DNA of 57,099 nucleotides, taken from contig BFEA01000091.1 of the NCBI GenBank assembly GCA_003427395.1, positions 1,906,421-1,963,519 of the forward strand, in the 5' to 3' direction. Origin of the DNA: Chara braunii. Its lineage: Eukaryota; Streptophyta; Charophyceae; Charales; Characeae. The position numbers and the translations under genes were made by a program. The stretch's first letter is position 1. Each line of letters starts with the position of its first letter. Under the pieces are notes generated by a model. The model had not been told where the DNA came from and did not search any database. It was given only the letters and a program-made list of their open reading frames with translations. Below, in pieces: positions 19,562 to 31,639 of this stretch.

Positions 19562-19680
19562 TGTCTAGGCCGCTGTGCACTCTGTTTTTTTTGTACACTC
19601 GATCTGATTTCACCGGAATTCGAACTCAGGTCTGAATTTCGACAGCTCATGCGTGTACCAGCTGAGCTACCGTAGGCCGA
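19562..19680 (-). mobile_element. tRNA-derived SINE, copy 3 (best-preserved boxes)
   Basis: Minus strand: TCGGCCTACGGTAGCTCAGCTGGTACACGC-like head with A-box TAGCTCAGCTGG (19669-19658) and B-box GAGTTCGAATTCC (19627-19615), about 42 bases apart. CAGACCTGAGTTCGAA matches the head of copy 2 (CAGACCTGAGTTCGAA near 14936). The tail is CGAGTGTACAAAAAAAACAG, so it is short and the body is truncated relative to copies 1 and 2. Not a tRNA gene: no acceptor stem or anticodon arm can be drawn. Confidence 0.75.
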
Positions 19681-20274
19681 AAGCAGCCTGCGTGTTCTCC
19701 AATCTGTTGTCTGGAAGCCCCAGCCACCCCTGGATGAAGCCCCGCTACCCGAATCTCGGATGATAGCAGCCTTCCACCTGCTACCGGTAGCCCTGTTCAC
19801 CTCGGCCCCCCATCCTCGTGCGATCAACCCCCTCTCCTCGCGGTTCCCCTCCCCCACTCCCCTGCCGCCCGCATCCCCCTTGCCGATGTAGTAATACGGA
19901 TCCCCCACTCCTCCGACTTCATTCCTCAGCTCCCAAGGATATATAGCTCTTGCAGGTCAATGATTGCGTGCCTGCCTGCTGGAGTTGGAGCTGGACAGGG
20001 AGGTCATGACTGGAGACACTGAGGAGTGGAGAGAGTCGCACATGGTGTCAGGTGGACACATTCACTGGGAATATTCAGGGGTCCTGAGGGATGAAGAGTT
20101 CCTGGTCTTTCCCAGCCATTTTTTCACAGTGGCGGCATGCATGCGGCCACTACTCTCGGGAGTACCGGGGTGCCGTTTCACAGCCCATCCATCCAAACAA
20201 AATGGGTGGCATGCGAGGGCCTTTCGGTCTGGATGGATGTCTAGCGAAACGGCGCCCCGGCCCCGTTAACGCAC

Positions 20275-20440
20275 CGCGCCTGCAGGGCTGCGGGGTACCG
20301 GACCACAATGGCTGGAAGAGCCAGCCAAAACAAATTCGAAACGGCATCCTGGCGGTTCGGCAAAACTTGGTGCGCAGGGGGTCGGTCAGCTTGGCATCGA
20401 TAGCTGGGTCAAGTACTGGTGGTTTAATATAAAGTCGTAG
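20275..20440 (+). repeat. Dispersed repeat, fourth member of the 13283 family
   Basis: GGGGTACCGGACCACAATGG, then GAGCCAGCC, GCGGTTCGGCAAAACTTGG, GCGCAGGGGGTCGGTCAG and TACTGGTGGTTTAA line up with 13330-13985. The block 19700-20270 before it shows no gene. Confidence 0.6.
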
Positions 20441-20590
20441 CCACATCAATGTAGGTTCAGGGGCCTGGGTGTAAGGGTACTCTTATAGAGTCCATAACAT
20501 CTTGTATTCCACATACATGTATTGTCTACCGCGTGGGCATGGGAAACGCAGCCCTAAGTTAGCCAAAGCAATAAAACCAAGAGCGCGCAC

Positions 20591-20593
<3 letters not shown>

Positions 20594-20650
<57 letters not shown>
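20594..20650. repeat. (GA)n microsatellite
   Basis: GA run, followed to 20782 by broken GA-rich DNA. Confidence 0.97.
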
Positions 20651-20655
<5 letters not shown>

Positions 20656-20783
20656 TCCATTTATTGTTACGGGTGTGAGAGAGAGACAGAGAGTGAGAGA
20701 GAAAGAAAGAAAGATAGAAAGAAAGGGAGGGGGGGGGCTACCAGAGAGAGAGAGAGAAAGAGAGACAAAGAGAGAGAGAGAGG

Positions 20784-21160
20784 CTGAATGGCAAAATTGA
20801 AATATGGGTCTAATTTCGGTTGCGATCTATTGCACGGTTTGAATGATTTTTATTTTTATTTTTCACGTTTTTATTGGAAATATCACAATAAAATCTACGA
20901 GTACTCAAATTTTCAGGTTTTTTCACGCATGCTTCTGAGCCCGAAAACTCACTGAATTTGGAGTACTTTTTTAGTTGGCCCACATATGGCTGAGTGGCAA
21001 AAATGGAAAATGTGCCGAATCGACACAACGATCATTTCGCAGTCTACATGATTTTTTGAAAATGTTATAATACTTTTCCTCAAAATAACACGACCTCATT
21101 TATGGATTCTCAAAATTTTAGATTTTTCTGCGGGTTCCTCTTACCACAGAAAATCGCCAA
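20784..21160. repeat. Two diverged ~200-bp tandem units
   Basis: GGCTGAATGGCAAAATTGAA (20784) and GGCTGAGTGGCAAAAATGGA (20990) begin units that share GATTTTT, CACAATAAAATCTACGAGTACTCAAATTTTCAGGTTTTT-like and ATTTATGGATTCTCAAAATTTTAG-like endings. Confidence 0.65.
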
Positions 21161-21870
21161 AGTGGCCTCTTGCAAAACGTTTGTTTCGTTGCGCCTGACC
21201 TCCCTGTTTTGAAAAGACGGCCTCAATGCCTGGGCCTGAGGGCCCTTCTGCAGTTTACATACCCTCACTTTTTTTTTTGGTCCGCTTTCACCCGAGAACC
21301 AGTCCAACGCCCCTCACTTATTTTTGGGGTCCGCTTCCACCCGAGGACCGGTCCTTTCTTTTTCCAAAAGTCCCGGTTCAACCAGAACTAGTTGTAGGTA
21401 GTCCGCAATTTTGCCAAGGACTGGTCCCCCAAATTTTTTTGCCCCCTAAGAACCCACTTTGCGTCCTGGTCGCCCGTCGCTGAAAATGTGACACCTTGAC
21501 ACAGACGCTGAAACCCACTATACCGCAGCCTTAGGGCTGCGAATTGTAATGGGACCATGAGCTATTTTCCAGCATGTGGTGCTCCTCACCGATAGACCGG
21601 AGCAGTATGGCAGAGAGATTCCCTGTTCTGGAGGATGCCCATATCACCTCCAGTAGATGGTCCCCCTCATGACTTTTATCCAAAAGAAGAAAGAAAGAGA
21701 AAAGGAACCCATACCCATTGTGGATAGAGAATAGACAAAGCAAAAAAATGTATACAGCCCATAGATTGCACCTCGGTCAGGCAGGCAGACAAATGCTCAT
21801 GAGACTGGATGAGGGTAACCCAGTTTTGATTCAGAGGTTTGCCACACCACTTGAAATCAACTTCATATAT
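21160..21870. other. Intergenic with a ~58-bp tandem pair
   Basis: CCCTCACTTTTTTTTTTGGTCCGC and CCCTCACTTATTTTTGGGGTCCGC (21263 and 21314) each continue with ACCCGAG.ACC.GTCC. No gene seen. Confidence 0.6.
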
Positions 21871-24229
21871 ATATATAATATATATATATATAAAACAAAT
21901 GTTTTTTAGAGTGGTGGCATCGCCACACACATGTTCAAATTTAAGGTCAGAAAAGAAAAAGAAAAAAAAAAAAAGAGTTGTCAAGAGGAGGGGTTGAAGG
22001 GTACTGATGTAGGTAATGACAGACTGCATATCACGACCCGCCCAATCCGCATTCGAGGGTGCCTACCTCGTAGAACCATATGGTTCTCAGACTTCTTTGG
22101 AGCACCTGCCTGCAAATGGCCTCATCCAAGAGACCTTTGAAGAGTCGCAGACTTCAACCAAAATTTTTAAAGCTAGTCGAGGCCAACAAGACTTCTGGTA
22201 CGAAAAATTATGACCACAACACATAAACTGACAATGACAAAGTCTGAAAGCATGTGTGATAGTACCTTATTCAACACACAATTGTAGTGAGGAACACTTG
22301 CAAAATGGGTCTTGCAGTTTCACAAGTTCAAGAGAACTCTCAAACTTTTTTTTGTCTTACTGAGCGATGTGGCAAGACCCTCAGTTTAGCGATCGAGCCT
22401 CAATGTCAGGAAGAAAAATGACAATGATAAAACTGAAAAATTTGTGGATGTATAGAATAGCCATAATATCGAAAGGTTGGTGCCCCATTCAACCAGGTTA
22501 TGAACATATATTCGAGAAATTCACTTTAGTAATAGCGTTTAAATGCATGCCCCGTTTAAAGACATGTTAACGATATTGGAATTGTCTTTGGTCCAGTTGT
22601 TGACCACACGAGGGTTGACATTATAAGAGCAATATATTTTGGCTTGATTGCATTGCTCGTTTGGAATTGTTATGGTTGGGGCTGTAACGAAACTATTCGG
22701 CGGCAAGTCGTTAAAACCCCAACCAAGGACTTTCACTCCCGGACACACTTTCATGCATGAATCGGTAGTAGAGGCAACATTCTTTCATAGCCATGGTGGT
22801 GGCTTTCCCCACAGTGGTCGTATCCCACAATAAGTGGTCGGAACGAGGTTAGCCATACTGGTTGCATGGTGCCCATTACTATGAAGGCGAGTAGTTGACA
22901 TTTGTGAGCTCATTGTGGGTGTGAAGACATACTTATTGATTTACTTTATGCCACAAACGTTTTAGCAAAGGAGACATTTGCCAAATATTTTTTCATGACC
23001 TGCAATATATTAACAAAAATTATCGATTGCATCATTCACCTCATCCGAAAGCAATAAATTATAAGGTCATTTTGCAAACAAAGGTTTTAACAGTCGTTAT
23101 TTACCATTTCACCTATGTTAAGGCATATATATCATTGCAGATAAGTTCGAAATCAGACGCCGCAGGATGGAGCAGTGTGTGCACACAATGATAATAACAC
23201 TCATCGTTGCGCACATCATGACTACGAGGCAATAACATTTTTCATATGAAAAAAACAGTAGGCCTGAAAAAGACCTATTATGATCCTTTGATAATTTTTG
23301 CCTTTTTTTGCATAAGCGCGGTCAAATCCACTCACATGGTCATTAAATAACCAACTGGCAAGGATGTAATCATGAAGGACTACTTCAATATAGTACTGCA
23401 GGTTATGGTCGATTGCAATTACAATTTTATTGATATGGTAGCAAGGTCACCTGACAGGGTTCGTGAGTCTCGGATTCTTGACTTTTTCACTGAGTACAAT
23501 GTGAATTTTCATTTTTTATTTATGCGGGAATGACATGAGGATCGACAATCGGTACATTCGTTCTTACCAAAGAGGCGATAATGAATTTCAATTCCTTCCT
23601 TACATGGTTGTGTTTTATATAACGACAAATTTGCATTGTGATATCATGTGACAAAAGTTTAATGGTCTTATCATGTTAATGACAAAGGTGATAAAATGTT
23701 TGTTTTCGTTATTGAAAGAGAAGTTTACAATCCTCTATCGTTAGTTCATTGCGAATTTAAGAAGATTGGGAAATAACATTGTCGCGATATATATTTTTCA
23801 CAAACTATTGCTTTACTTCAATGGTCTGCTTCAGCCAAACAACTATGACGCAAATAATGAAGATTAATAAATATTAGAATCTCGGCGAACAAGGGCGATT
23901 CCTTAACACCAATAGGACAAGGGACATAACGGGTGTGGTAGTGTCGCTACGTCATTTGATGACCTAGATTAAGACACATAATTTTTTTAATATGTTCATG
24001 GTCACCATAATTTGTTTGCGATATTGTCGACGATATTCCAAAGATGTGTATCTTACGTATATTTGTTTTAAAGTTTGTCGCTAATGCATGTAAGTTTTAA
24101 ATCCATACTATGAAGATTTAATATGGACGCTGCACTCATGAGATTTTTCGGTCCGAGGAAGAAACGACCAAAAAAGGTTTGAATTTCTAAAAATTTGTGT
24201 GTCATTATACGAAAACTCAAATGTTTATT
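21871..24229. other. AT-rich gene-free stretch
   Basis: Begins with an AT palindrome (ATATATATATAATATATATA). No open frame over about 70 codons looks coding, and I see no repeat longer than a few bases. Some blocks near 22600-23200 have codon-like texture but carry stops in all frames. Confidence 0.4.
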
Positions 24230-24590
24230 AAATGAAACGTGTCACCAATATATAAAGTGAAGAAAAAAAAAAAGTCACAAACTGCTAAGACAAATTTGCA
24301 CTTTTATGCAAAATCTATCAAAATTTAATCGATAAAAAATTTAAAAATATATATATTAATTTTAAAAATGTAAAACAATGTTATCACAAAAAAATTCAAT
24401 AGTCTAAAAAATATCAAATTTAGCATACAACAACCTTAACCTAAAAAAAAAAAAACTTTAAAGAAATAATAATAATAATAATAATAATAAATTTAAAAAC
24501 AAACCCTAATTTCAATTTTAGGTTTCTGGTCGAGACGTAAAAGCGACAGTGAGGGTCTTCGTTAACTAATTGTGGTGAGAAGGAATTTAT
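24230..24590. repeat. AT-rich dispersed repeat, copy 1
   Basis: AATATATAAAGTGAAGA, AAGACAAATTTGCACTTTTATGC, ATACAACAACCTTAACC and GTTAACTAATTGTG line up in order with 30240-31000 (TTCATAAAGTGAAGA, AAGACAAATATGCACTTTC, ATACAACAACCTTGAACC, GTTAACCACTTGTG). Contains (AAT)n. Confidence 0.65.
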
Positions 24591-25169
24591 GTGCAACGTT
24601 ATAAGTCAATTATGTTAATCTGTTTTAACTATTACGTTCTAATTAAGGTGTGTCATCATAAATCTAGAAGACAATGAATATGGTATAAGAGGTAGAAAAG
24701 AAAAGCAGTACTATGACTAGTCTTCACACACGAGTTAGTTACACATTTTGCTTGCGAATAACCACAATCACTTCCAAATAAAAGTTGACATTTATAAAAT
24801 TTCGAGGAACCCGATTTATTAGAGAGTTGCCCTCAATCATAACCACAATTAAGAATGAGAATAGTGTGGTGGAACGTTGACTCTTATTGATTTATATAAG
24901 AAAAACTATAAGAGTTATGTTTACACTTAGTTATTGAACATGAATGTGCAAAGTTTCAAGTATTGCTCATTCACACTAAAAATCCAACATTTCTCACAAA
25001 GAATATATTAGATGTAATTTTATTTTGTTATAACGTATTATAAAAATACGATGATCCTGTTTTACTTCTTTGAATCAAAATTTGTATTTTATTTTGAGAA
25101 ATTTTATTCATATAAAAAGTTATGTTAGAAAGGGTATGTTAATTTTGGAGGAAAAAAATATTTTTCTAC

Positions 25170-25425
25170 AATTTTTAACTTATAGTGCAATTTACAAATA
25201 CACCGTTATGCTGCCACCACCAATTTCGTTCATGGTAAAGATGATAATGACTTTAATCATGACGGTCGTGAACGGTTTTTGTTCGTTGACGTTTTGCATT
25301 TGCTCATCGTTAACCAAAATGACATCCAGCCTGATATTGTGTGCAATGTGTTGTACAAATGTTTTCCCTTTGAGTGGCAAATTCGTAAATCGTTAGGTGA
25401 GAGAAAATTGCATGACAGAGATAAT
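25170..25425 (+). other. Open stretch of ~78 codons without ATG, unassigned
   Basis: One frame stays open from just after a stop at about 25183 to 25424 and reads, among other things, FVDVLHLLIVNQNDIQPDIV and YKCFPFEWQIRKSLGE. The residue mix looks coding, in a region where chance frames are short. No family is recognised, and no start or flanking exon is evident. It may be the remnant of a gene or transposon. Confidence 0.25.
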
Positions 25426-25449
25426 TAAAAAAAAATCTATGAAGAGATA

Positions 25450-25630
25450 CTAGGCTACCTGCCGGACCGCCCGGGTCCTGGGTGGCCAGCCCGTGTAAGG
25501 ACCAAGGAAGCTCTGATAAAAAAAACAAAAAAAATAAAAATCAAAAAAATCTGAAAACAAACTACGTTATGTTGAAAAATAAACTAAACAACGTTTGCTT
25601 TAGGGTCACATTAAAATTCGTCGCCAAATT

Positions 25631-25662
<32 letters not shown>

Positions 25663-25705
25663 GGTCCGGCCAAGCAAGTGACTCCAGACCACTCTGGTAG
25701 CCTAG
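25450..25705. mobile_element. MITE with 8-bp TSD (hAT-like)
   Basis: The ends CTAGGCTACC (25450) and GGTAGCCTAG (to 25705) are exact inverted repeats of 10 bp. They are flanked by the direct repeat AAGAGATA (25442-25449 and 25706-25713). A subterminal GGTCC(T/G)G word is also inverted. Length 256 bp, no coding. An 8-bp duplication and TAGG-type ends fit the hAT superfamily. The interior is A-rich on the left and has a 29-base T-run on the right. Confidence 0.8.
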
Positions 25706-25713
25706 AAGAGATA

Positions 25714-26104
25714 TGAAAAAAAATATAAGTTATTTAAACGATAAACATAATTTTTAAAATAATACATTTATATTTTGTGTAATGGATTCGAGGTGATAGC
25801 ACTAAATATATGTGGAATGGTGAATGTTAATATTTAGTAAGGGTTTATAATCAAACCATAAAGGTGATACTTCTAAAATGTCATTTTTTATTGTGTTTTT
25901 GTTTTGGAATAAAAATATATGTGAAGTCAGGGTTATCCGAGTTCAGGACGGGTCGAACGCCCGAACATTCAGGACCCCCTCGCGACACATTCGACCGAAC
26001 GCGAAAAAAAAAATTAAAATAAAAAAATAAAACATACTTTATGCCGAAGAATAAACTGAACAACATTTACCTCAACGTTACATTCAAATTTTTTATTAAA
26101 TTCA
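25714..26104. other. AT-rich, no gene; GC island with CGAACGCCCGAAC
   Basis: A short GC-rich word cluster at 25927-26003 (GTCGAACGCCCGAACATTCA) resembles 26641-26740, 46185-46225 and 55115-55160, where GGTCGAA.GTTCGGGGG-type words recur. Confidence 0.5.
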
Positions 26105-26290
26105 AATAAATAAATTAATGAATCATATCATAAATATAATATAATAAATATAATATAATAAAATATAATATAATATAATAAATATAATTTATATAATATA
26201 ATAAATATAATATAATAAAATATAATACAATAAATATAATATAATATAATATAATATAATAAAAATAAAAATAAAAAATAAAAATAAATT
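26105..26290. repeat. (ATAATATAATAA)n AT microsatellite
   Basis: Irregular ATAAT/ATAAAT repeats over ~185 bases. Confidence 0.9.
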
Positions 26291-26560
26291 ATTGATTGGG
26301 CAAACACATTTTTAACACCGCCATCTTTGACGATTTTTTTTTTTTTTTTTTTTGGCAAATGCCATAAAAATTTATATATGTGTATCTTACATAATAAAAA
26401 ACCTACAAATAAGGTTTGAAGAAATAATAATTTTTTCATGCCCCAAAATAAAAGGAAAACAAAAAGTGGAAAAAAAAAAAAAAATAGTGAGTGAGCAAAC
26501 AACTTTTGACACCACTATCTTTGTCGATTTTTATTATTTTTTGCCTGAACATAGTAACTT
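26291..26560. repeat. Two units of a CACC-GCCATCTTTGACGATTTTT repeat
   Basis: GGGCAAACACATTTTTAACA then CCGCCATCTTTGACGATTTT at 26298, and GAGCAAACAACTTTTGACAC then CACTATCTTTGTCGATTTTT at 26492. The reverse complement occurs twice near the window end (56430-56480, 56905-56955). Confidence 0.7.
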
Positions 26561-27447
26561 AAAAATTAAGTGAAAGATACATTACATTACAAAGAACTAA
26601 AAAAACAAACACAATATTTAGGTGTCAAAATAGTTTTTTGCGGGGTCCGAACCCCTTCGAGTTTAGGCCCAATACGGGGACCCGAACGCCCGAACGGTCG
26701 GGGGTCAGCTGAAGGGTCTCCGTACGTTCGGCCTAGCAACCCAGTAAGAAATCATTTATTTAATTGTTATGCTTTCACTATCCTGCAACTATACTTGTTT
26801 TTTAACTGCGAACCGTATTTTTTTGCAGTAAGCCAAAGTTTGTAAATGTCATAAAAATAAATTGTCAATGATAGTTATAGGTACGATATGTGAATAGTAA
26901 AAACTGATTTCTTTTTACAATGTTAAAAAAAATAAAAAAATAAAAATCGTTAAAACTGACAAAGATGAATTATATAAATGAGTATTAATGATAAACATTT
27001 GTGTATACATAATAATATCGCGTAAAACAATGTTGAAAATTTTACTATTTCATTAATGAAATACACATGTTATTGTGAGACGGTTCTCCATCGAACAGTG
27101 CAATCTTATATTCGTAGAACCAAAATCCCTCGTTCTCTCCTTCATGTAGTTCTACACTTTTATCATCTATATAAAGGCACCTACCACACACTTTGGTTAT
27201 GACAGACCCTAACTATAAGGGGGTTGTGGTTGCACAATCTAAAGTATGCTAACATAAGATGATCAATATTCACTCCTTCTACCTCATCATTGTTGCAACG
27301 ATTCTGTCGTTCAAACATAACAAAAAATACCTCTCTGATCATATTGTCAATAAAATTAGTCCTTACGTGTGTACGCACGAGGGCACCCTTCCGATCGTGT
27401 TACGTGGGACTAGTAGGCACTAGGATTGTGAAATACACGCTTGGTCG
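26561..27447. other. AT-rich, no supported gene
   Basis: Contains the CGAACGCCCGAACGGTCGGG word cluster at 26680-26705 and A/T runs. No coding frame. Confidence 0.4.
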
Positions 27448-27670
27448 AGTGCACCATCAATACCTCTCACACGCCTCTACGACCGGATAGAGTCATGCGA
27501 GACACAACTTACCTTTACCCAAGGAGATGTCATTTTCCTTAGGCAGACATATCCCTGTTGAGCTACTACCCACATGTGGTGATTTTTACTTGTCATGCTA
27601 GAGGCGGTTCAACTGAGAGTTTTTCTCGTCGGCTATAGCGTGTGATAGAATGTCTGAGAGTGACCTATAA
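27448..27670. repeat. Dispersed repeat with A-box-like core, copy 1
   Basis: CCATCAATACCTCTCACACG, CTACGACCGGATAGAGTCA, ACAACTTACCTTTACCC, CATATCCCTGTTGAGCTACTA and CGTCGGCTATAGCGTG match in order the copies at 35890-36205 and, inverted, 53338-53640. On the minus strand TAGTAGCTCAACAGGG resembles a tRNA A-box, but a matching B-box is not visible. Confidence 0.65.
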
Positions 27671-28690
27671 ATATATTGGCTCTCACGACGTAGAACTATC
27701 GAGTCAACTCGCACATCAAATAGTTTCATTATAATAGACTCTCGCACTTGCGGCGCTTTGATCTAAGTGTCCGAGTTCATTGCTTTTCATCCTATAACTC
27801 TATGTACGAACAACCAGTTGAAGATCATGCGGATCTGCGCATAGAGAGAGTAACACGCAACTAATACCGCAACTGTTAATATGCAAAGCCTTACAGTTTC
27901 ATGATACGATGCTCATAGACATTCAACCTCTCATGGGTTGTGAGATTGCATGTGACATTCAAGTGTCGGATGAAAAGTGTTGTGAGGGTCTTACTTCCCG
28001 ACGCTGAGTGGCTGCATGTACATCCACACACCCTCTCATCATTTGCACCAAGTGTAGAACATTTGTGAGGGTTGAATCGCGATAAGAGTCATTTGGTCAA
28101 CAACGGATAACGGTTTTAGCTTCCTATTGTGGACACAAGCGTCCAACTATCAATCTAATAAAGGGCTCACGTCAATTTTATACTTATGTTCTTTTCCGCT
28201 AATACTTAGGTAGCCTCAAACCAACGGTGATTCCTCCCCAGACTCAAGAAGCACTACCATGTTCATCCGGAAATAATGTCCGGGCGTTATGTACAAATAT
28301 AACGCCTTACATGTGTAATATTCGTTTATAACGCCCGAACGTAATATTGTGCAAAAGTGCACTGACATTTCTGATGGTAGAACCCCTGTAAAAAAACGTA
28401 TACAATATTCAGGCGTTTTACTTTATAGGTCTAAGAAAATGTTGAAATGATATCACAAGTTGGATTTTCCCTCCCATTGTATTGAACGACACTACCAACT
28501 CTTCTCGAGAGAGCGACACACAAAATTAGCCGAAAAACAATGGACATGGAGAAACCCACGGGGGGCGGGGTAAGGTGTGTCTGTGCTAAGAACGAATTTG
28601 AGTTTGTTGGTTTCTTGAAGTCGCCCTTGAGGTTAAACATTACCCCTCTAATTTGCATCAACATGTACAGTACGCAAATGAGGTAAGCGA
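27671..28690. other. No supported gene; small inverted repeats
   Basis: GGGCGTTAT at 28279 faces ATAACGCC at 28298 and ATAACGCCC at 28333, so two alternative stems can form. The rest shows no repeat or coding signal. Confidence 0.45.
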
Positions 28691-28708
28691 AGACGTTGTG
28701 TCCTACTC

Positions 28709-28761
<53 letters not shown>

Positions 28762-29555
28762 AAAAAAAAGGTTCATGTATCTTGGGCATTGAAGGCACCC
28801 TTCATGTAATTGAATCTGACCTAGTTTATCAATGATATACATTCAAGTTCATTTCGTACTAAGAATGAACTCAATGTATACAACTAGCTGATTTGGTTCG
28901 ATACAGTAAAAATGAGAATGCCCCACAATTTGTAATCGTCCTCTTTCTCTCTTACGTACACGCATACGCACATACACACACGCAAAAAGGAGATCAAGAT
29001 AGTTGATTCTTCTTTTATTTTCTCTGGACTCGCATGAGTGTATGTGACTTTTCTTGATATTTTTTTGTTACGTGTGTGCATGTGGATGCATGAGTGCGCA
29101 CACATGACACTCACACAGACGCACACATACACACGCACACATATACACATACACACACATACACAAACGCTCATAAATTGAGGGCAGTAAAAACACATTC
29201 CATACAAATATATGTGACCTTAGTCATCACTTGCGTACATTTGAGTCCCTCTCTAACTAGAAGTGGATCCAATGCATGTAAGTGATGAAATTGGTCAGAT
29301 ACATTTAAGTTTATTTCTACTGTGTACCAACTATTCTTGATCGTGTATGTGAGTGTTTGTGTGTGTGTGTGTGATAGATAGCCACTTCATATATCGTAGG
29401 CACTGAAAACACATTTCATGTGATTGTATCTGATACGATTTTTCAATTGTATTAATTCAAGTTCATTTAGTACTACGAATCGATGCAATATATGCAACAG
29501 ATGAACTAGATCAGATACAATAAAAATAAGGGTGCCCTACGATTCGACTCCTTAA
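28691..29555. repeat. Three diverged repeats linked by (TG)n/(CA)n
   Basis: (TG)n runs at 28710-28754 and 29355-29372 each precede GGCA(T/C)TGAA(G/A).CAC..TTCATGT(A/G)ATTG and then CAAGTTCATTT.GTACTA. A third unit (GGGCAGTAAAAACACATTCC) is at 29182. A (CA)n run with GC interruptions lies at 29100-29168. No coding. Confidence 0.7.
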
Positions 29556-30239
29556 AGTTGATACTCTATTATCTTCATCTGAAAATAATGCTTAAGCGTT
29601 ATATGTATATCTGATAGTAGGCTACTGGTATAGGTAGGAATAACATAACACATCCTAAACCACTCTAAGTAAGACATTTTCTAACTCAACTATTTGCTCA
29701 TTGACCTTATTGTGAATCAAATGCCTTAAACCATTTAAGAACCTTTCAAGTGGAAAGTCAAGAGAACGTTTTTCACCTATAGAGTTCAACTTTAGGTGTA
29801 GATATTAAGGTAGACGAAGGTTGATTCAGTAAACTGACCTGTTATCAAAAGATAACGTAGTATCGAATGACATCTTTGAAAATCCGTCACATGTAGACTC
29901 ATCTACCTCCAAGATTTTCACCAGTGGTACGATGCTCTATCTCAAGTTGAACACACTGAACTTCAAATCTATCAGATAATCATAATTTATATTACGTCGA
30001 ATTTAAAATAAGTTTATCAAAACCTGACAAAACAACTAAAAGTTAAATAAATTCCTGACAAGGTATATATTTTAGTATCATGTTCTCTAGACAAATCAAC
30101 TTTGAAAATTTGTATTAATTCAATAATAAGGTCAACCTTTTACCCAATCTCAACGAGAGGCGGTTAACGTAGACCTTCATTTTCAGACAACTTCTCATGC
30201 CATTTAAAATAAAATCCGAGAGTCATTTTAACGAAACTT
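29556..30239. other. AT-rich, no gene seen
   Basis: No open frame of note and no internal repeat. Confidence 0.5.
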
Positions 30240-30592
30240 GCCACTAATTCATAAAGTGAAGATCATACTAACCACTTGCAAAAAAAAGGTAAAAAAAAAA
30301 TTAAAAAAACTAAAAAAAAACTTGGAGGATTTTCATACTCGTCCGGACACTTGAGCGTGAAAATTTTGTGCCCTCCCAAAGAACCCCAAATCGAGCTAAT
30401 TTCATTTTTTGAAAGTTGGCTATCAAAGGGGTGGAAAGAGAGTTATAAATTATTTTTAAAGGGGCTAAGGAGGTTTAAAGGGGGTTCCTTTAGTGTGATT
30501 TTATTTTTTTATTTGTTATCTCTGATTCGGTGAGGAATTCTGATGTGACCCTTAGCCAAAAGTTGTTTGTATTGCAATTCTACACAACATAT

Positions 30593-30636
<44 letters not shown>

Positions 30637-31000
30637 CACAGGGGATGCCGAGGTGTCATGCCCCACCGGCACCCGAGCGTGTATCCTGACATAAGTTGGG
30701 TGCCCAGGCGCCCGAAAAAACAACCTGAAAAAAAACTATAAAACAACAAGACAAATATGCACTTTCATGCAATTTCACCAACATTTCAATTTTAAACATG
30801 TTGAGAAATATCAGAAAGTTCATCACAAGTATTTCCAATGCCCCAAATGGTACCACATTTGATATACAACAACCTTGAACCAAATTAAAAAAAAAAAAAA
30901 AAAAAAACATGAAATTTAACAAAAAAACTGTAATTTCAGTTTTCGACCTGTTATTCAAGACTTAAAAGTGGGGGCCCCAGTTAACCACTTGTGACCTTAT
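30240..31000. repeat. AT-rich dispersed repeat, copy 2, with ~430-bp insertion
   Basis: Homologous to 24230-24590 at both ends, but 30290-30725 has no counterpart there. The insert includes a ~43-base T-run (30594-30636) followed by GC-rich DNA, which suggests a retroposed or A-tailed insertion in minus orientation. Confidence 0.55.
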
Positions 31001-31184
31001 AACTAATGGTTAATAGGTGACATTATTTTCGACAATTTTATTTATTATCGAAACTGTCATATGTTTCTGATTTTTTTCTCTCGATATGTATGTGCTTTAG
31101 GGTATATCTATATTCAGTTTCGATGTATTTGGAACAGTATCGAAAGCGTTGGCAAAAACATCGAATTAAAAAAAAAAAAATGAC

Positions 31185-31510
31185 GAACTCCTCCTCCTCC
31201 TCCTCCTCCCCTTCCTCATCACCCTCGTCATCCTCCTCCTCCTCCTACTCCTCCTCCCCTTCCTCGGCATCCTCGTCGCCCTCCTCCTCCTCCTCCTCCT
31301 CTTCCTCGTCGCCCTCGTCGCCCTCCTCCTCCCTTTCCTCGTCGCCCTCGTCGTCCACATCCTCCTCCTCTCCCACCCAGGTAACGAATCTATCGAGTCG
31401 GTGTCGCATTCCTCCTCCTCCTCCTCCTCCTCCTCCTCTTCCTCATCGCCCTCGTCGCCCTCCTCCTCCCCTTCCTCGTCGCCCTCGTCGTCCATGTCCT
31501 CCTCCTCTCA
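31185..31510. repeat. (TCC)n / TCGTCGCCC low-complexity array
   Basis: TCC runs alternate with CTCGTCGCCCTCG. CCCAGGTAACGAATCTATCGAG-type words end two blocks (31376, 31510). Frames encoding long Ser or Pro runs are artefacts of the repeat. Confidence 0.9.
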
Positions 31511-31533
31511 CCCAGGCAACGAATCTATCGAGT

Positions 31534-31619
31534 TTTTTTTTTTTTCAACCTTTTCTCGATTAAATTTTGTGTATCATCCTTGCGCAGAGGTCGTGCTAAT
31601 CTTCTCTGTATCGCTCCCA
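31534..31619 (-). pseudogene. U6 retrocopy, 5'-truncated
   Basis: Minus strand: TTGGGAGCGATACAGAGAAG, ATTAGCACGACCTCTGCGCA, AGGATGATACACAAAATTTA, ATCGAGAAAAGGTTG, then a run of A (T-run 31534-31545 on plus). It starts inside U6, lacking the 5' stem-loop, and ends with an A tail. Confidence 0.82.
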
Positions 31620-31639
31620 AAGTCACAAAACGGAGGAGG

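Noticed and set aside
19562-19680. A functional tRNA gene
   Set aside because: A and B boxes are good but no acceptor stem, anticodon stem or pol III T-run terminator can be drawn, and related SINE copies exist.
31090-31563. 157-codon frame with long Ser and Pro runs
   Set aside because: It is the translation of a (TCC)n microsatellite; the opposite strand gives an equally long Glu/Arg frame.
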